Source: Sisyra terminalis (Eukaryota; Arthropoda; Insecta; Neuroptera; Sisyridae). Taken from it: a DNA stretch of 64,000 bases. The translations under genes were made by a program, and so were the position numbers. Location of the stretch: contig OY292280.1 of the NCBI GenBank assembly GCA_958496175.1, positions 22,072,001-22,136,000 on the forward strand, in the 5' to 3' direction. The notes under the pieces were generated by a model. It worked only from the letters and a program-made list of their open reading frames with translations, had not been told where the DNA came from and searched no databases. Below are positions 49,801-62,626 of the stretch, piece by piece. How positions within the stretch are numbered: the stretch's first letter is position 1; each line of letters opens with the position of its first letter.

Positions 49801-51185
49801 TTAGCCACTATGCAAAAATAAAAAGCATTTGTTACGTATATCTTTGGAAAATTGAATCTGGAAATTAAATTGTTGAAAGTCTATGCGAAAAAATTCGACT
49901 GATATTGGGTCATTTAAAGAAGGTGACTTTTCATTTTGAGGTCTAGTTTTCTCAACGGATTCTGAATTAAGGCTATCAAGTGAAATATAATAGGAAATCA
50001 ATTTTGTCCTGTGTGCCAAAAGACACCCGCAATATCGTTTCAAACTTTCAAAAAGGACAATTTTCAAATGCATAAAAAGGACATATGGGATGTTTTCCTC
50101 ACTAAATTAAAGTTGAATATTATAAACTAAACCATTCTTAACCACTATGCAAAAAATAAAAAGCATTTGTTACGTATATCTTTAGAAAATTGAAACTGGA
50201 AATTAAATTGTTGAAAGTCTATGCGAAAAAATTCGACTGATATTGGGTCATTTAAAGAAGGTGACTTTTCATTATGAGGTCTAGTTTTCTCAACGGATTT
50301 TGAAATAAGGCTATCAAGTGAAATATAATAGGAAAAAACTTTTGTCCTGTGTGCCAAAAGACACCCGCAATATCGTTTCAAACTTTCAAAAAGGACTATT
50401 TTCTAATGCATAAAAAGGACATAAGGGATGTTTTCCTTCACTAAATTAAAGTTGAATATTATAAACTAAACCATTCTTAGCCACTATGCAAAAATAAAAA
50501 GCATTTGTTACGTATATCTTTGGAAAATTGAAACTGGAAATAAAATTGTTAAAAGTCAATGCGAAAAAATTCGACTGATTTTGGGTCATTTAAAGAAGGT
50601 GACTTTTCATTATGAGGTCTAGTTTTCTCAACGGATTCTGAATTAAGGCTATCAAGTGAAATATAATAGGAAAAAAAATTTGTCCTGTGTGCCAAAAGAC
50701 ACCCGCAATAACGTTTCAAACTTTCAAAAAGGACAATTTTCTAATGCATATAAAGGACATAAGGGATGTTTTCCTTCACTAAATTAAAGAAGAATATTAT
50801 AAACTAAACCATTCTTAACCACTATGCAAAAAATAAAAACCATTTGTTACGTATATCTTTGGAAAATTGAAACTGGAAATTAAATTGATGAAAGTCTATG
50901 CGAAAAAATTCGACTGATATTGGGTCATTTAAAGAAGGTGACTTTTCATTATGAGGTCTAGTTTTCTCAACGGATTTTGAATTAAGGCTATCAAGTGAAA
51001 TATAATGTGAAAAAAATTTTGTCCTGTGGGCCAAAAGACACCCGCAATATCGTTTCAAACTTTCAAAAAGGACAATTTTCTAATGCTTATATAGGACATA
51101 AGGGATGTTTTCCTTCACTTAATTAAAGTAGAATATTATAAACTAAACCATTCTTAACCACTATGCAAAAAATAAAAAGCATTTG
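37822..51185 (-). repeat. 338-bp satellite array 2 (about 39 monomers)
   Basis: This is the same family and orientation as array 1, with the same left edge (GGAGTGGAGTGAAAATTATT) and right edge (AAAAGCATTTG joined to TTGGAAAAC). Beyond the first few monomers it carries its own variant set: GTGATATATAATAGG, AAAAAACTTTTGTCC, GGATTATTTTC, ACATATGGGATG, GACACTTGC and TTAAAAGTCAATGCG. Homogenisation is therefore local to each array. Confidence 0.97.
41690..51000 (-). repeat. 14-mer (4736 bp) and 3-mer (1015 bp) higher-order repeats in array 2
   Basis: Monomer types at 41690, 42028, 42367, 44058 and 44397 recur at +4736 (46426, 46764, 47103, 48794, 49133). Those at 43043 and 43382 recur at +4398, showing one monomer lost. 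Within the unit, the CTCTT-AAGAAGG / ACATATGGGATG type repeats every 1015 bp (42367, 43382, 44397). Confidence 0.8.
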
Positions 51186-52204
51186 TTGGAAAACTTTTAG
51201 GTCCTTGATCCTTTTTTTCAAGAAAACAAATTTGTATTTAAATAGCATTAGCTAGCACAATAGGTGAATTTTAAATATCGAAAAAACCATTAACGAAATC
51301 GAAAACTTTAGGTTTTATTGGATTTTTGTTTCGATCGTAACGTAATATTGCTACGGTGTGAATTTCTTCGAGAAATTCGACAAACATTTTTTTGAAAAAA
51401 GTCGACGTACATTTGGTCGACGAAATAAAATTTCTCAGAAGAGAAAAAAAAAAGTTTTTCCCCTTAAGCTTTTCCGGGACCTAATTTATACCATCGATAG
51501 GGTGATTCAAGCGCTATCGAATGAGCCTTCTGTCGTTAACCTACGATCGATAGTTATCGCTACAAATGGCTTTGAAGTTGGAAAAAGTGAAAATAATCGC
51601 CAATTTAGGCCTATTTTTGGGATTCTTCAGAATTTCGGCCGGAAAATTTTCGCCAAAAAAATGAAAAATTGTATAATTAAAAATGATTTTTAGGCTTCTC
51701 GGGGCGTAACTAAGCCATTCCCGAAATCCCATTTCACTAAATTCGAAAATTCGAGGTCCCCCCCCAAAAAAAAAAACCGAAAAAATTGACTTCAGGATAT
51801 GTTTTTTAGGCCTCCCGTGACGTAACTAAGCCATTCCCAGAGTCCTACTTCCCGAAAATCGAAAATTCGGTAATTTTTCGGGAATGACGTCATTGGGTGG
51901 CGACGTATGTGTGACGTCATATATATGAAAAGAGTGACGTCACAAAACCATTGAGCAAAAATAAAATGAAAAATATATAGCATCATCGATCGATCATTTC
52001 GAACCCCGAAAGGTTGGAACTGTTCGATCGAATATTTCGATGATACAATGTCTGGAATGAGGAATTAATGTTAATTAGATATATTATAAGCTGTAAGGAA
52101 TAGAAATCAATTGTTAGAAATTATAAAAATCCGGGACCAATCGGGATGCGAACCAGGGACCTCGACTCCAAACAACAGCAACGGCGACCAAGACGACTCG
52201 GCCA
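51186..52204 (+). repeat. X block, copy 3
   Basis: It matches X copy 1, including its direct junction with the satellite. TGACGTCA sites lie at 51885-51892, 51912-51919 and 51935-51942. The tRNA-like end has A-like TGGCCGAGTCG (52194-52204) and B-like GGTTCGCATCC (52144-52154), minus strand. Confidence 0.9.
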
Positions 52205-52991
52205 TCAGAAACAATAAACATAAACAATTCTTATGAGATTTGTGGAAAATTGAAAAAAAATTTCGATCGAAGGAGTTGGAATTTTCCAAAAACCTTTTAA
52301 CCATAGCTGCTCCATGTTAAAGTTGGAAAATTTTACTAAAAACATTGCTACATTTTAAGGTCCTTGATCCTTTTTTTCGAAAAAAACAACATTTGTATTT
52401 CAAAAGAATTTCTTCAGAAAATTAAAATGTATATATAAAAAAAATCGATAAGGAAATCAAAAAGTTAAGATATTTTTCGATATTGTCTTTATCGTATTAT
52501 TCGATAATCTATCGAAAAATATTGAACTTACCTTACTTACCTAATCGTTGCATTATCATAACTTTTCTTTGTATCTTAACTCTGAAATATAAAATTCAGG
52601 AGGATGGGTGCGGAAAATCAAATTGAAACAATATGTTCAATTAACATAAATTTATTAATGTTAAATATCAATACAGTTTATAATAAATTACAATATTGGT
52701 TTTTCCATTATTACAATAGTTTATATAATTTATGTAAAAGTATCAATTATTATAATCATATAGAAATATTAAGTTAATTAAATTTTCTTGATTTACAGTA
52801 TTTTCACTATTTATCACTTAAACCACTTTATCACTTAAACCACTTTATAACTTCACATTCACTGAATTAATAAAACACAATTTACAGCTCTGATTGTTGT
52901 AGTAAATCCATTAGTGATTTTCTCGGTAGATATCAATTGTGGAAATGATATCCTTTATGAATTTGATGGATGATCCTCCAAAGATCCGCAT

Positions 52992-53222
52992 TTATTCCTC
53001 AAACGTCCATTCGGAAATGATGAACATCTCAACTCCAATGAATAATTCTCCGTTGTCATCGGTCAGCTTCTTCTGGAACGAAAAAATCAATAAATAATCA
53101 AAAATCAATATTTGGAAGTCTCAAAAGTACAGCGACTTACCAATTATTTATCTCCCAACAAGATGATACATTCTTTAGCGCAAAAACAATGTCTTTGTCC
53201 TTAGTTTCTTGGTAATTTGGAT
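52992..53222 (-). pseudogene. exon remnants a and b, Y' copy 2
   Basis: Exon a is 53141-53222 (82 nt, open) and exon b is 52992-53072 with TAA. They are essentially the same as 29688-29918. Confidence 0.45.
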
Positions 53223-53766
53223 CTGTAAAAATATATTTTATAATTATTTAAACAAATTATACTTTCTAGCTACATTAACATGTATAGGTACTGGGGAACA
53301 TATAATTTACATAATGAAAACATTGGTTGCTTCTGCATTTATTAACACAAAAGTCACTTCCAATTCTTTTTCATTTACCTATGTAGCATAGATTTAACAC
53401 TTGTGGGAACGTCACTGGACTTTTTACATTTCACATTAAACATGCTGTGCAAATTTTTCCATATACAAAGCCCATTGAAGGTATGAAATTGTGCATCAAT
53501 TTGGAGGCAGATGAAATCATCAAACCCTTCAATATTCAAGTGCTTCTAACTTCGTCAAATAGGTAAGGGATGACTTTGTAGCCGGGCTGATAAGTATGTT
53601 GAGGGAACAATCTCCGGGTTCGAACCTTGAAATTGCCATATGAAGGATATCCGTAGATGGTGTCCGGTCGCTGCTTATTGCTTAAATACATTTCTTACAG
53701 TTGTATCTAGCTACTCGAGGACCAATCTTTAAATGGAGTCATCAAAAAATGAACAAGACCTAACAT

Positions 53767-54013
53767 TTAATTATTTATGTCAATAGGAAATGAGGATTGT
53801 TTTCTGATAAATTTGTACAGTACCTGCAGCATTTCTTCGGACGTTTTCCAGATGATTTTCTGAAAAATAAACGATGGTAAGTGCAAGTGTTTTATTCCTG
53901 TAAAAAGTTGTTACTTTCAATTCGAAAAGGTTTGCAACTACCTTTGGGGCATAGACGGTATAGACCCAAAGAATAATAAGTGTCAATTTCACCAAACAAT
54001 CGTTCCTATTCAT
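53767..54013 (-). CDS. candidate small secreted peptide gene, copy 2
   Basis: This is the second copy of the gene at 30463-30709. The ATG is 54011-54013. Exon 1 is 53942-54094, the intron 53860-53941, exon 2 begins at 53859 and the stop is 53767-53769. The upstream intron is 54095-54182. The two coding exons are identical to copy 1. Differences fall in the coding intron (near 53924), the 5' UTR (near 54074) and the upstream exon (near 54196). The N terminus is a hydrophobic signal-like stretch after a charged start, and exon 2 contains KTSEEMLQ. It lies beside decayed satellite in both macro-units. Function and family are unknown. Confidence 0.42.
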
Positions 54014-54324
54014 AGTAGGTAAGTTTTATTCCGTTTTCACCGGAAAATATGCAGATTTCTGCTACTCTCCGGAACGATTTACTGGACGGCTATGCTGGAA
54101 CCGGAGGTTTCGAATTCGATTGGCGAATGAGCCCAATATGTTTTGCTACCATAATAATTGGTTTTAATTTCTTTTAACTTACGTTGGCTCACATTATCAC
54201 TTAATAACATGAACCCTCGATTCCGAATTTTAGCACCATGTGTTCAATCGATCAACGATTGCCTTCGACATTTGGAAATGATTGATTGATCGATCGATGA
54301 TTTACCTATATGTTTTTCCAATTA

Positions 54325-54794
54325 AATCATGGTTAAGGATGATTTAATCTTTAATATTCAACTCAATTTTGGCGAAACAAAACATCCCTTATATCCTTTT
54401 TATGCACTCGAAAATTGTCCTTTTTGAAACTTTGAAACGATATTGCGGGTGTCCTGTGGCACACAGGATAAAAATTTTTTCACTCCACATCTCACGTAAG
54501 GACATTGTTTAATAATCCGTTGCGAAAATTAGCTGTTATAAGGAAAAGTCACCCCTCAAAAATGACCTTTTTTCAAGCCAATTTGGTGCAAGGGTTTTCA
54601 CCTCCTTAATTTCCCAATTTAATTTTCCAAGGATCTAGTGAACCAATGCTTATGATTTTTTGCATCATGGTTAAGGATGATTTAATCTTTAATATTCAAC
54701 TCAATTTTGGCGAAACAAAACATCCCTTATATCCTTTTTAAGCACTCGAAAATTGTCCTTTTTGAAAATTTGAATCGATATTGCGATATTGGTT
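54325..54794 (+). repeat. inverted decayed satellite, copy 2
   Basis: It matches 31021-31490 at +23304 with very few differences. TCATGGTTAAGGATGA at 54328 and 54665 gives the 337-bp period. Confidence 0.85.
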
Positions 54795-56074
54795 CGAAAA
54801 AAACCTTTATTTAACGGTGTTACAGGCGATTGAAGATTGGATGGTTTTATGATTTTTTCTGCCACATGGATTGTCGATTTCATCCCTTAAACGAGCTTTG
54901 TTTTCGAAATAATTAGCACAGCTTGTATGGGAGGACTTAAACTTTCTGTTTGGATTTCTCCATTGTAAGTTTGTTCAATTTTTACCAGTTTCCATGTAGT
55001 CAATTGCATCTCTTATGTGTGAAAAATCAAAAGCAGTAAGTTCATAATTCAGTTTTTAAATTATTGTTTTTTTTTTCTAACAAATCTAATTTGTTGACAA
55101 TTCGAATTGTTTAGAATTTTGAATTAAGACAACGCCAAAATGCATTCGACTTTTGTTGGAAGCTATGAGTACATCCACCTGACTCACAGGTGGCACTAAA
55201 AACTTAAGGTGGTTCAATTGACATACATGTCAAGAGTTCACACGTTCTAGCATAGGTGGAGATACGATACATGTCAATGCGACAGCTTATTTTTGAAAGT
55301 TATTAGTTCATAATTGACTTTAGTTTATCCAAATAAATTGAATATTTTATGTTATGGTTGTTTGAGCTGATGGCCAATGTTACATTTTAACTTCATAAAA
55401 TCAGAATCGAATTAAATAAATGTGAAACAGATAATGTTTATTGTGAAATTGTAGGTATGGACGCAATGGTTATATGAGATTATATGTACTTTCTGTTACT
55501 TTGGTAGATATTTTCCAACGTTTAACTAACTAATGAACGACAAAAATGTATTTTTAAAATATATTTAAAAATAATTCATTCAGAGAAGAATCTAATCAAA
55601 TCATCTGTAAATGTAAGCCACTGGGAGTGCAGCTTAAGTATTGTGAATATCAGAAGAATATATCAATCCACGGGATAAACAGGAAGATAATAAAAGATCA
55701 GGTTTTGATCACCGAATTAGGCATAATAGCGACTTAAACCATGGTTGTAATTGAAAGTCCTCCTCATGGAGAGCTGATTTTTGCAATACAGTTAAGAATG
55801 ATTCAGTTTTAAATGGCAGCAATTTTCTGCGAAAGAAAACCATCTCTTATATCCTTTATATGTACTTGAAAATTGTCCTTTTTGAAACTTTGAAAAAACA
55901 GCCCTTATCAGGAAAAGCAATCTTGCAATTTTGTTAATAAATGCAGAAGTTTAGCATCCATTGTTTCATTATGGAAATTATGTAAATGGGCTGCGCCATA
56001 TGTTCCCCCGTATTCAAGTTAATGTCCCTAGAAAGTATAGTTTGTTTAAATATTAATGAAATATATTTTAACAG

Positions 56075-56320
56075 ATCCATACCAAGACATACTAAGAATC
56101 TGAGGCCCAAGACATTGTTTTTGCGCTGAAGAAAGTATCATCATTTTGGGAGATAAATGATTGGTAAGTCGCTGTACTTTTGAGACCTCCAAATATTTTA
56201 TTATTGATTTTTGATTATTTATTGATCTTTTCGTTCCAGAAGAAGCTGACCGATGACAACGGAGAATTATTCATTGGAGTTGAGATGTTCATCATTTCCG
56301 AATGGACGTTTGAGGAATAA
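56075..56320 (+). pseudogene. exon remnants a and b, reverse Y copy 2
   Basis: Exon a is 56075-56163 (89 nt, TTTTAACAG acceptor, GTAAGT donor). Exon b is 56240-56320 with TAA at 56318-56320. Exon a carries a stop upstream of DIVFALKKVSS. Downstream of exon b this copy has the Y' style sequence (CATCAAATTCATAAAGG), another sign of mosaicism. Confidence 0.45.
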
Positions 56321-56731
56321 ATGCGGATCTTTGGAGGATCATCCATCAAATTCATAAAGGATATCATTTCCACAATTGATATCTACCGAGAAGATCACTA
56401 ATGGATTTACTACAACAATCTGTGCTGTAAATTGTGTTTTAATAATTCAGTGAATGTGAAGTTATAAAGTGGTTTAAGTGATAAAGGGGTTTAAGTGATA
56501 AATAGTGAAAATATCTGTAAATCAAGAAAATTTTACTTACTTTATATTTCTATATGATTTTAATAATTGATACTTTTACATAAATTATATAAACTCTTGT
56601 AATAATGGATAAACTTATATTGTAACTTTATATAAACTGTATTGATATTTAACATTAATAAATTTATTTTAATTGAATATATTTTTTCAATTCGTTTTTC
56701 CGCACCAATCCTCTTGAATTTTATATTTCAG

Positions 56732-56772
56732 AGTTAAGATACAAAGAAAAGTTAAGATAATGCAACGAAGAG
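56732..56772 (+). pseudogene. exon remnant c, reverse Y copy 2
   Basis: TATTTCAG acceptor, 41 nt with ATG-CAA, and a GTAAGTAAGG donor. This copy keeps the open start, unlike its mirror at 59706-59746. Confidence 0.4.
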
Positions 56773-57129
56773 GTAAGTAAGGTAAAATCAATGTTTTTCG
56801 ATAGATTATCGAATAATTCGATTAAGCCAATATCGAAAAATATCTCAACTTTTTGAAGTCCTAATCGATTTTATTTTATATATAAATTTTAATTTTCTGA
56901 AGAAACTCTTTTGCAATACAAATTTGTTTTTGTCGATAAAAAGGATCAAGGACCTAAAAATGTTGCAATGTTTTTAGTAAAATTTTCCAACTTTAACATG
57001 GAGCAGCTATGGTTAAAAGGTTTTTGGAAAATTCCAACTCCTTCGATCGAAATTTTTTTTCAATTTTCCACAAATCTCATAAGAATTGTTTATATATGAG
57101 TTTTAAGGTCATTTACATATATCATCTGA

Positions 57130-58232
57130 TGGCCGAGTCGTCTTGGTCGCCGATGCTGTTGTTCGGAGTCGAGGTCCCTGGTTCGCATCCCGATTGGTCC
57201 CGGATTTTTATAATTTCTAACAATTGATTTCTATTCCTTACAGCTTATAATATATCTAATTAACATTAATTCCTCATTCCAGACATTGTATCATCGAAAT
57301 ATTCGATCGAACAGTTCCAACCTTTCGGGGTTCGAAATGATCGATCGATGATGCTATATATTTTTCATTTTATTTTTGCTCAATGGTTTTGTGACGTCAC
57401 TCTTTTCATATATATGACGTCACACATACGTCGCCACCCAATGACGTCATTCCCGAAAAATTACCGAATTTTCGATTTTCGGGAAGTAGGACTCTGGGAA
57501 TGGCTTAGTTACGTCACGGGAGGCCTAAAAAACATATCCTGAAGTCAATTTTTTCGTTTTTTTTTTTTTTTTTGGGGGGGAACCTCGAATTTTCGAATTT
57601 AGTGAAATGGGATTTCGGGAATGGCTTAGTTACGCTCCGAGAAGCCTAAATATCATTTTTAATTATATAATTTTTCATTTTTTGGCGAAAAATTTTTGGG
57701 CCGGTTTTCTAAAAAATCCCAAAAGTAGGCCTAAATTGGCGTTTTTTTTCACTTTTTCCAAACTTAAAGCCATTTGTAGCGATACCTATCGATCGTAGGT
57801 TAACGATTGTAGGCTCATTCGATAGCTCTTGAATTACTCTATCGATGGTGTAAATTTGGTCCCGGAAAAGCTTAAGGGAAAAAACTTTTTTTTTCCACTC
57901 CTGAGAAATTTTATTTCGTCGACCAAATGTACGTCGATTTTTTTCAAAAAAATGTTTGTCGAATTTCTCGATGAAATTCACACCATAGCTATATTACGTT
58001 ACGATCGAAACAAAAATCCAATAAAACCTAAAGTTTTCGATATCGTTAATGGTTTTTTCGATATTTAAAATTCACCTATTGCGCTAGCTAATGCTATTTA
58101 AATACAAATTTGTTTTCTTGAAAAAAAGGATCAAGGACCAAAAAGTTTTCCAATGTGGATTCACATCTTTTCCGATCGTAACATGGAGCACCTATGGTTA
58201 AATTTTTTCCGGAAAATTCCATGAAAATCGTT
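57130..58232 (-). repeat. reverse X block (left palindrome arm, inner part)
   Basis: This is the reverse complement of X. The tRNA-like end comes first (A-like 57130-57140, B-like 57180-57190 on plus). TGACGTCA sites lie at 57392-57399, 57415-57422 and 57442-57449. A long T-run then G-run follows near 57555. It continues past the usual X start with about 130 bp (GTGGATTCACATCTTTTCCG and onward) that runs into the hairpin tip. Confidence 0.9.
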
Positions 58233-58250
58233 CCGGTGACCATTTGATCA

Positions 58251-59348
58251 AACGATTTTATTGGAATTTTCCGGCAAAATTTTAACCATAGGAGCTCCAT
58301 GTTACGATCGGAAAAGATGTGAATCCACATTGGAAAACTTTTAGGTCCTTGATCCTTTTTTTCAAGAAAACAAATTTGTATTTAAATAGCATTAGCTAGC
58401 ACAATAGGTGAATTTTAAATATCGAAAAAACCATTAACGATATCGAAAACTTTAGGTTTAATTGGATTTTTGTTTCGATTGTAACGTAATATAGCTATGG
58501 TGTGAATTTCATCGAGAAATTCGACAAACATTTTTTTGAAAAAAATCGACGTACATTTGGTCGACGAAATAAAATTTCTCAGAAGAGAAGAAAAAAAGTT
58601 TTTCCTCTTAAGCTTTTCCGGGACCAAATTTATACCATCGATAGAGTAATTCAAGCGCTATCGAATGAGCCTACTATCGTTACCCTACGATCGATAGTTA
58701 TCGCTACAAATGGCTTTAAGGTTGGAAAAAGTGAAAAAAAACGCCAATTTAGGCCTACTTTTGGGATTTTTTAGAAAACCGGCCCAAAAATTTTTCGCCA
58801 AAAAATGAAAAATTATATAATTAAAAATGATATTTAGGCTTCTCGGAGCGTAACTAAGCCATTCCCGAAATCCCATTTCACTAAATTCGAAAATTCGAGG
58901 TCCCCCCCCAAAAAAAATAAACGAAAAAATTGACTTCAGGATATGTTTTTTAGGCCTCCCGTGACGTAACTAAGCCATTCCCAGAGTCCTACTTCCCGAA
59001 AATCGAAAATTCGGTAATTTTTCGGGAATGACGTCATTGGGTGGCGACGTATGTGTGACGTCATATATATGAAAAGAGTGACGTCACAAAACCATTGAGC
59101 AAAAATAAAATGAAAAATATATAGCATCATCGATCGATCATTTCGAACCCCGAAAGGTTGGAACTGTTCGATCGAATATTTCGATGATACAATGTCTGGA
59201 ATGAGGAATTAATGTTAATTAGTTATATTATAAACTGTAAGGAAGAGAAATCAATTATTAGAATTTATAAAAATCCGGGACCAATCGGGATGCGAACCAG
59301 GGACCTCGACTCCGAACAACAGCAACGGCGACCAAGACGACTCGGCTA
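58251..59348 (+). repeat. X block, copy 4 (right palindrome arm, inner part)
   Basis: This is the mirror of 57130-58232. TGACGTCA sites lie at 59039-59046, 59066-59073 and 59089-59096. The tRNA-like end has A-like 59338-59348 and B-like 59288-59298, minus strand. The open plus frame at 58502-58774 and the opposite minus frame are as in other X copies and are not called as genes. Confidence 0.9.
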
Positions 59349-60157
59349 TCAGATGATATATGTAAATGACCTTAAAACTCATACATAAACAATTCTCATG
59401 AGATTTGTGGAAAATTGAAAAAATATTTCGATCGAAGGAGTTGGAATTTTCCAAAAACCTTTTAACCATAGCTACTCCATGTTAAAGTTGGAAAATTTTA
59501 CTAAAAACATTGCAACATTTTTAGGTCCTTGATCCTTTTTATCGACAAAAACAAATTTGTATTGCAAAAGAGTTTCTTCAGAAAATTAAAATGTATATAT
59601 AAAATAAAATCGATTAGGACTTCAAAAAGTTGAGATATTTTTCGATATTGGCTTAATCGAATTATTCGATAATCTATCGAAAAACATTGATTTTACCATA
59701 CTTACCTCTTCGTTACATTATCTTAACTTTTCTTTGTATCTTAACTCTGAAATATAAAATTCAAGAGGATTGGTGCGGAAAAACGAATTGAAAAAATATA
59801 TTCAATTAAAATAAATTTATTAATGTTAAATATCAATACAGTTTATATAAAGTTACAATATAAGTTTATCCATTATTACAAGAGTTTATATAATTTATGT
59901 AAAAGTATCAATTATTAAAATCATATAGAAATATAAAGTAAGTAAAATTTTCTTGATTTACAGATATTTTCACTATTTATCACTTAAACCCCTTTATCAC
60001 TTAAACCACTTTATAACTTCACATTCACTGAATTATTAAAACACAATTTACAGCACAGATTGTTGTAGTAAATCCATTAGTGATCTTCTCGGTAGATATC
60101 AATTGTGGAAATGATATCCTTTATGAATTTGATGGATGATCCTCCAAAGATCCGCAT

Positions 60158-60403
60158 TTATTCCTCAAACGTCCATTCGGAAATGATGAACATCTCAACT
60201 CCAATGAATAATTCTCCGTTGTCATCGGTCAGCTTCTTCTGGAACGAAAAGATCAATAAATAATCAAAAATCAATAATAAAATATTTGGAGGTCTCAAAA
60301 GTACAGCGACTTACCAATCATTTATCTCCCAAAATGATGATACTTTCTTCAGCGCAAAAACAATGTCTTGGGCCTCAGATTCTTAGTATGTCTTGGTATG
60401 GAT
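60158..60403 (-). pseudogene. exon remnants a and b, Y copy 4
   Basis: Exon a is 60315-60403 (89-nt form with stop) and exon b is 60158-60238 with TAA. They mirror 56075-56320 closely. Confidence 0.45.
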
Positions 60404-61667
60404 CTGTTAAAATATATTTCATTAATATTTAAACAAACTATACTTTCTAGGGACATTAACTTGAATACTGGGGAACATATGGCGCAGCCCATTTACATAA
60501 TTTCCATAATGAAACAATGGTTGCTAAACTTCTGCATTTATTAACAAAATTGCAAGATTGCTTTTCCTGATAAGGGCTGTTTTTTCAAAGTTTCAAAAAG
60601 GACAATTTTCAAGTACATAAAAAGGATATAAGAGATGGTTTTCTTTCGCAGAAAATTGCTGCCATTTAAAATTGAATCATTCTTAACTGTATTGCAAAAA
60701 TCAGCTCTCCATGAGGAGAACTTTCAATTACAACCATGGTTTAAGTCGCTATTATGCCTAATTCGGTGATCAAAACCTGATCTTTTATTATCTTCCTGTT
60801 TATCCCGTGGATTGAGATTTTCTTCTGATATTCACAATACTTAAGCTGCACTCCCAGTGGCTTACATTTGCAGATTATTTGATTAGATTCTTCTCTGAAT
60901 GAATTATTTTTAAATATATTTTAAAAATTTATTTTTGTCGTTCATTAGTTAGTTAAACGTTGGAAAATATCTACAAAAGAAACAGAAAGTACATATAACC
61001 TCATATAAACATTGCGCCCATACCGACAATTTTACAATAAATAATACCTGTTTCACATTTATTTATTCGATTTTGATTTTATGAAGTTAAAATGTAACAT
61101 TGGCCATCAGATCAAACAACCATAACATTAAATATTAAATTTATTTGGATAAACTAAAGTCAATTATGAACTAATAACTTTCAAAAATTAGCTGTCGCAT
61201 TGACATGTATCGTATCTCCACCTATGCTAGAACGTGTGAACTCTTGACATGTATGTCAATTGAACCACCTTAAGTTTTTAGTGCCACCTGTGAGTCAGTT
61301 GGATGTACTCATAGCTTCCAACAAAATACGAATCGCATTTTGGCGTTGTCTTAATTCAAAATTCTAAACAATTCGAATTGTCAATACATAAGAAATGTTA
61401 GAAATAAGCAATAAATTTAAAAATTAAATATAATTACTTACTGCTTTTGATTTTTCACACATAAGAGATGAAATTGAGTAGGAAATTGAATATGAAATAA
61501 AGGCATGCCAATCGAAAACTTAAGTTCATCCGTACATGCTGGGCAAATTTTTCCGAAAACCAAGCTCGTTTAAGGGATGACCGCGGCAATTTGGTGACGT
61601 TATGGCATTATTTCTAGACTTAAAAAAATATAAATAAATTATGAAAAAAAAAATATGACATTTTCGA

Positions 61668-61721
61668 GGTTCGAACCCGGAGATTGTTGCTTTAGATTCT
61701 CTCAACATATCCACTCGGCTA
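61668..61721 (-). ncRNA. tRNA-like pol III promoter, copy 4
   Basis: Perfect A box TAGCCGAGTGG (61711-61721) and B box GGTTCGAACC (61668-61677) on the minus strand. Confidence 0.6.
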
Positions 61722-61801
61722 CAACTGCACGTGTTTGCATTAAATAAAAACTTATATATAAATATTTCTCAGATCACAAAATTCAATTTTCTTTCGGGAT
61801 C

Positions 61802-62626
61802 GAAATATTTGAAATTTTCCAAAACAAATTGAAACCATAGCTGCTCCATAATACTTCCGGAAAATGTGTCAATATACATAGTAACATTTTGATGTTTTTC
61901 CCCATTTTTTTCGATATTTAAAATTCTAAGAAACGGTAATGCATTGTTGTCGTATGAACAAATATGAACTGCTCTTCTTTAAAGTAAATCAAAACCAACT
62001 ATCAACTTTAAGAATTTAATTCCGCAAAAAGAAAACAAAATAAGTTTTCTCGTAAATTCCAATAAGATATTCAACTCTTTTGTTGTTGTTGTACTATATT
62101 TGTACAATAACATAGGAAATAATATGAGAAATATCGTGAAAAATCATATAGTTTGGAAGGCAATCTGCTTACACCAATGTACAAACAAAATAAATGGTTG
62201 CATAAATGTTGCATTTAATAACATTTCTCGGGTAATTTTAGGGCTGCTTTATGGTTTAATTAGTAATTTGTAAGGGTTATTTGAAATTTTTCATAAAAAT
62301 ATAAGTCCATCCGTACATGCTGTGCAAATTTTTCCGAAAACAAACCACATTTAAGGGATGAAATCGACAATCAAAGTGGCAGAAGAAATCATCAAACTTC
62401 AAGTGTTTGTAACGTCTAGGGATCAAATAAGGGATGGTTTTCGATCCAGATAAAGTTTCGGGTTAGTAACAATGTATTAAACGATAATATAACAATCTAT
62501 TTCAAATTCGAGAAAAGAAAATTTTTCACCAAAATAAACCGTGGGTTAACCATCGTTAATTTTTCACGAAAATCGTAAACTTTATAAATAAATTATTAAA
62601 CAATGTCCTTACGTGAGGAGTGGAGT
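61802..62626. repeat. pre-array block, copy 3
   Basis: It matches 36997-37821 at +24805 with scattered substitutions. No gene is seen. Confidence 0.85.

Larger units (their letters stand above)
52205..54324 (-). repeat. Y' block, copy 2
   Basis: It matches 28879-31020 at +23304 over most of its length, but lacks about 20 bp just after the tRNA-like end (GATATATGTAAATGACC and neighbours). It holds exon c (52541-52581), exons a and b, a tRNA-like element on the plus strand (53579-53626) and the secreted-peptide candidate. Confidence 0.85.
54795..57129 (+). repeat. reverse Y block, copy 2 (left palindrome arm, outer part)
   Basis: This is the inverted counterpart of 59349-61600, and with reverse X it forms the left arm of the large palindrome. 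It holds segment z, a fossil satellite piece (about 55780-55890), exons a and b (56075-56320) and exon c (56732-56772). It shares private variants with the right arm, such as GTATTCAAGTTAATG opposite CATTAACTTGAATAC. Outside about 55080 the arms diverge. Confidence 0.85.
54990..61480. repeat. giant near-perfect palindrome centred at 58241.5
   Basis: Left-arm coordinates mirror right-arm ones to a sum of 116483 near the centre (58209-58221 with 58262-58274, and 58224-58232 with 58251-58259) and about 116478 further out (tRNA-like 57130 with 59348). The loop is only 18 nt (58233-58250). Arms are closely alike for about 2.5 kb and recognisable for over 3 kb. Confidence 0.9.
59349..61801 (-). repeat. 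Y block, copy 4 (right palindrome arm, outer part)
   Basis: It holds exon c (59706-59746, inactivated by TAA after ATG), exons a and b (60158-60403), a fossil satellite piece (about 60586-60701), a hairpin cluster with a broken stem (near 61290) and a tRNA-like element (A box 61711-61721, B box 61668-61677). Confidence 0.88.
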
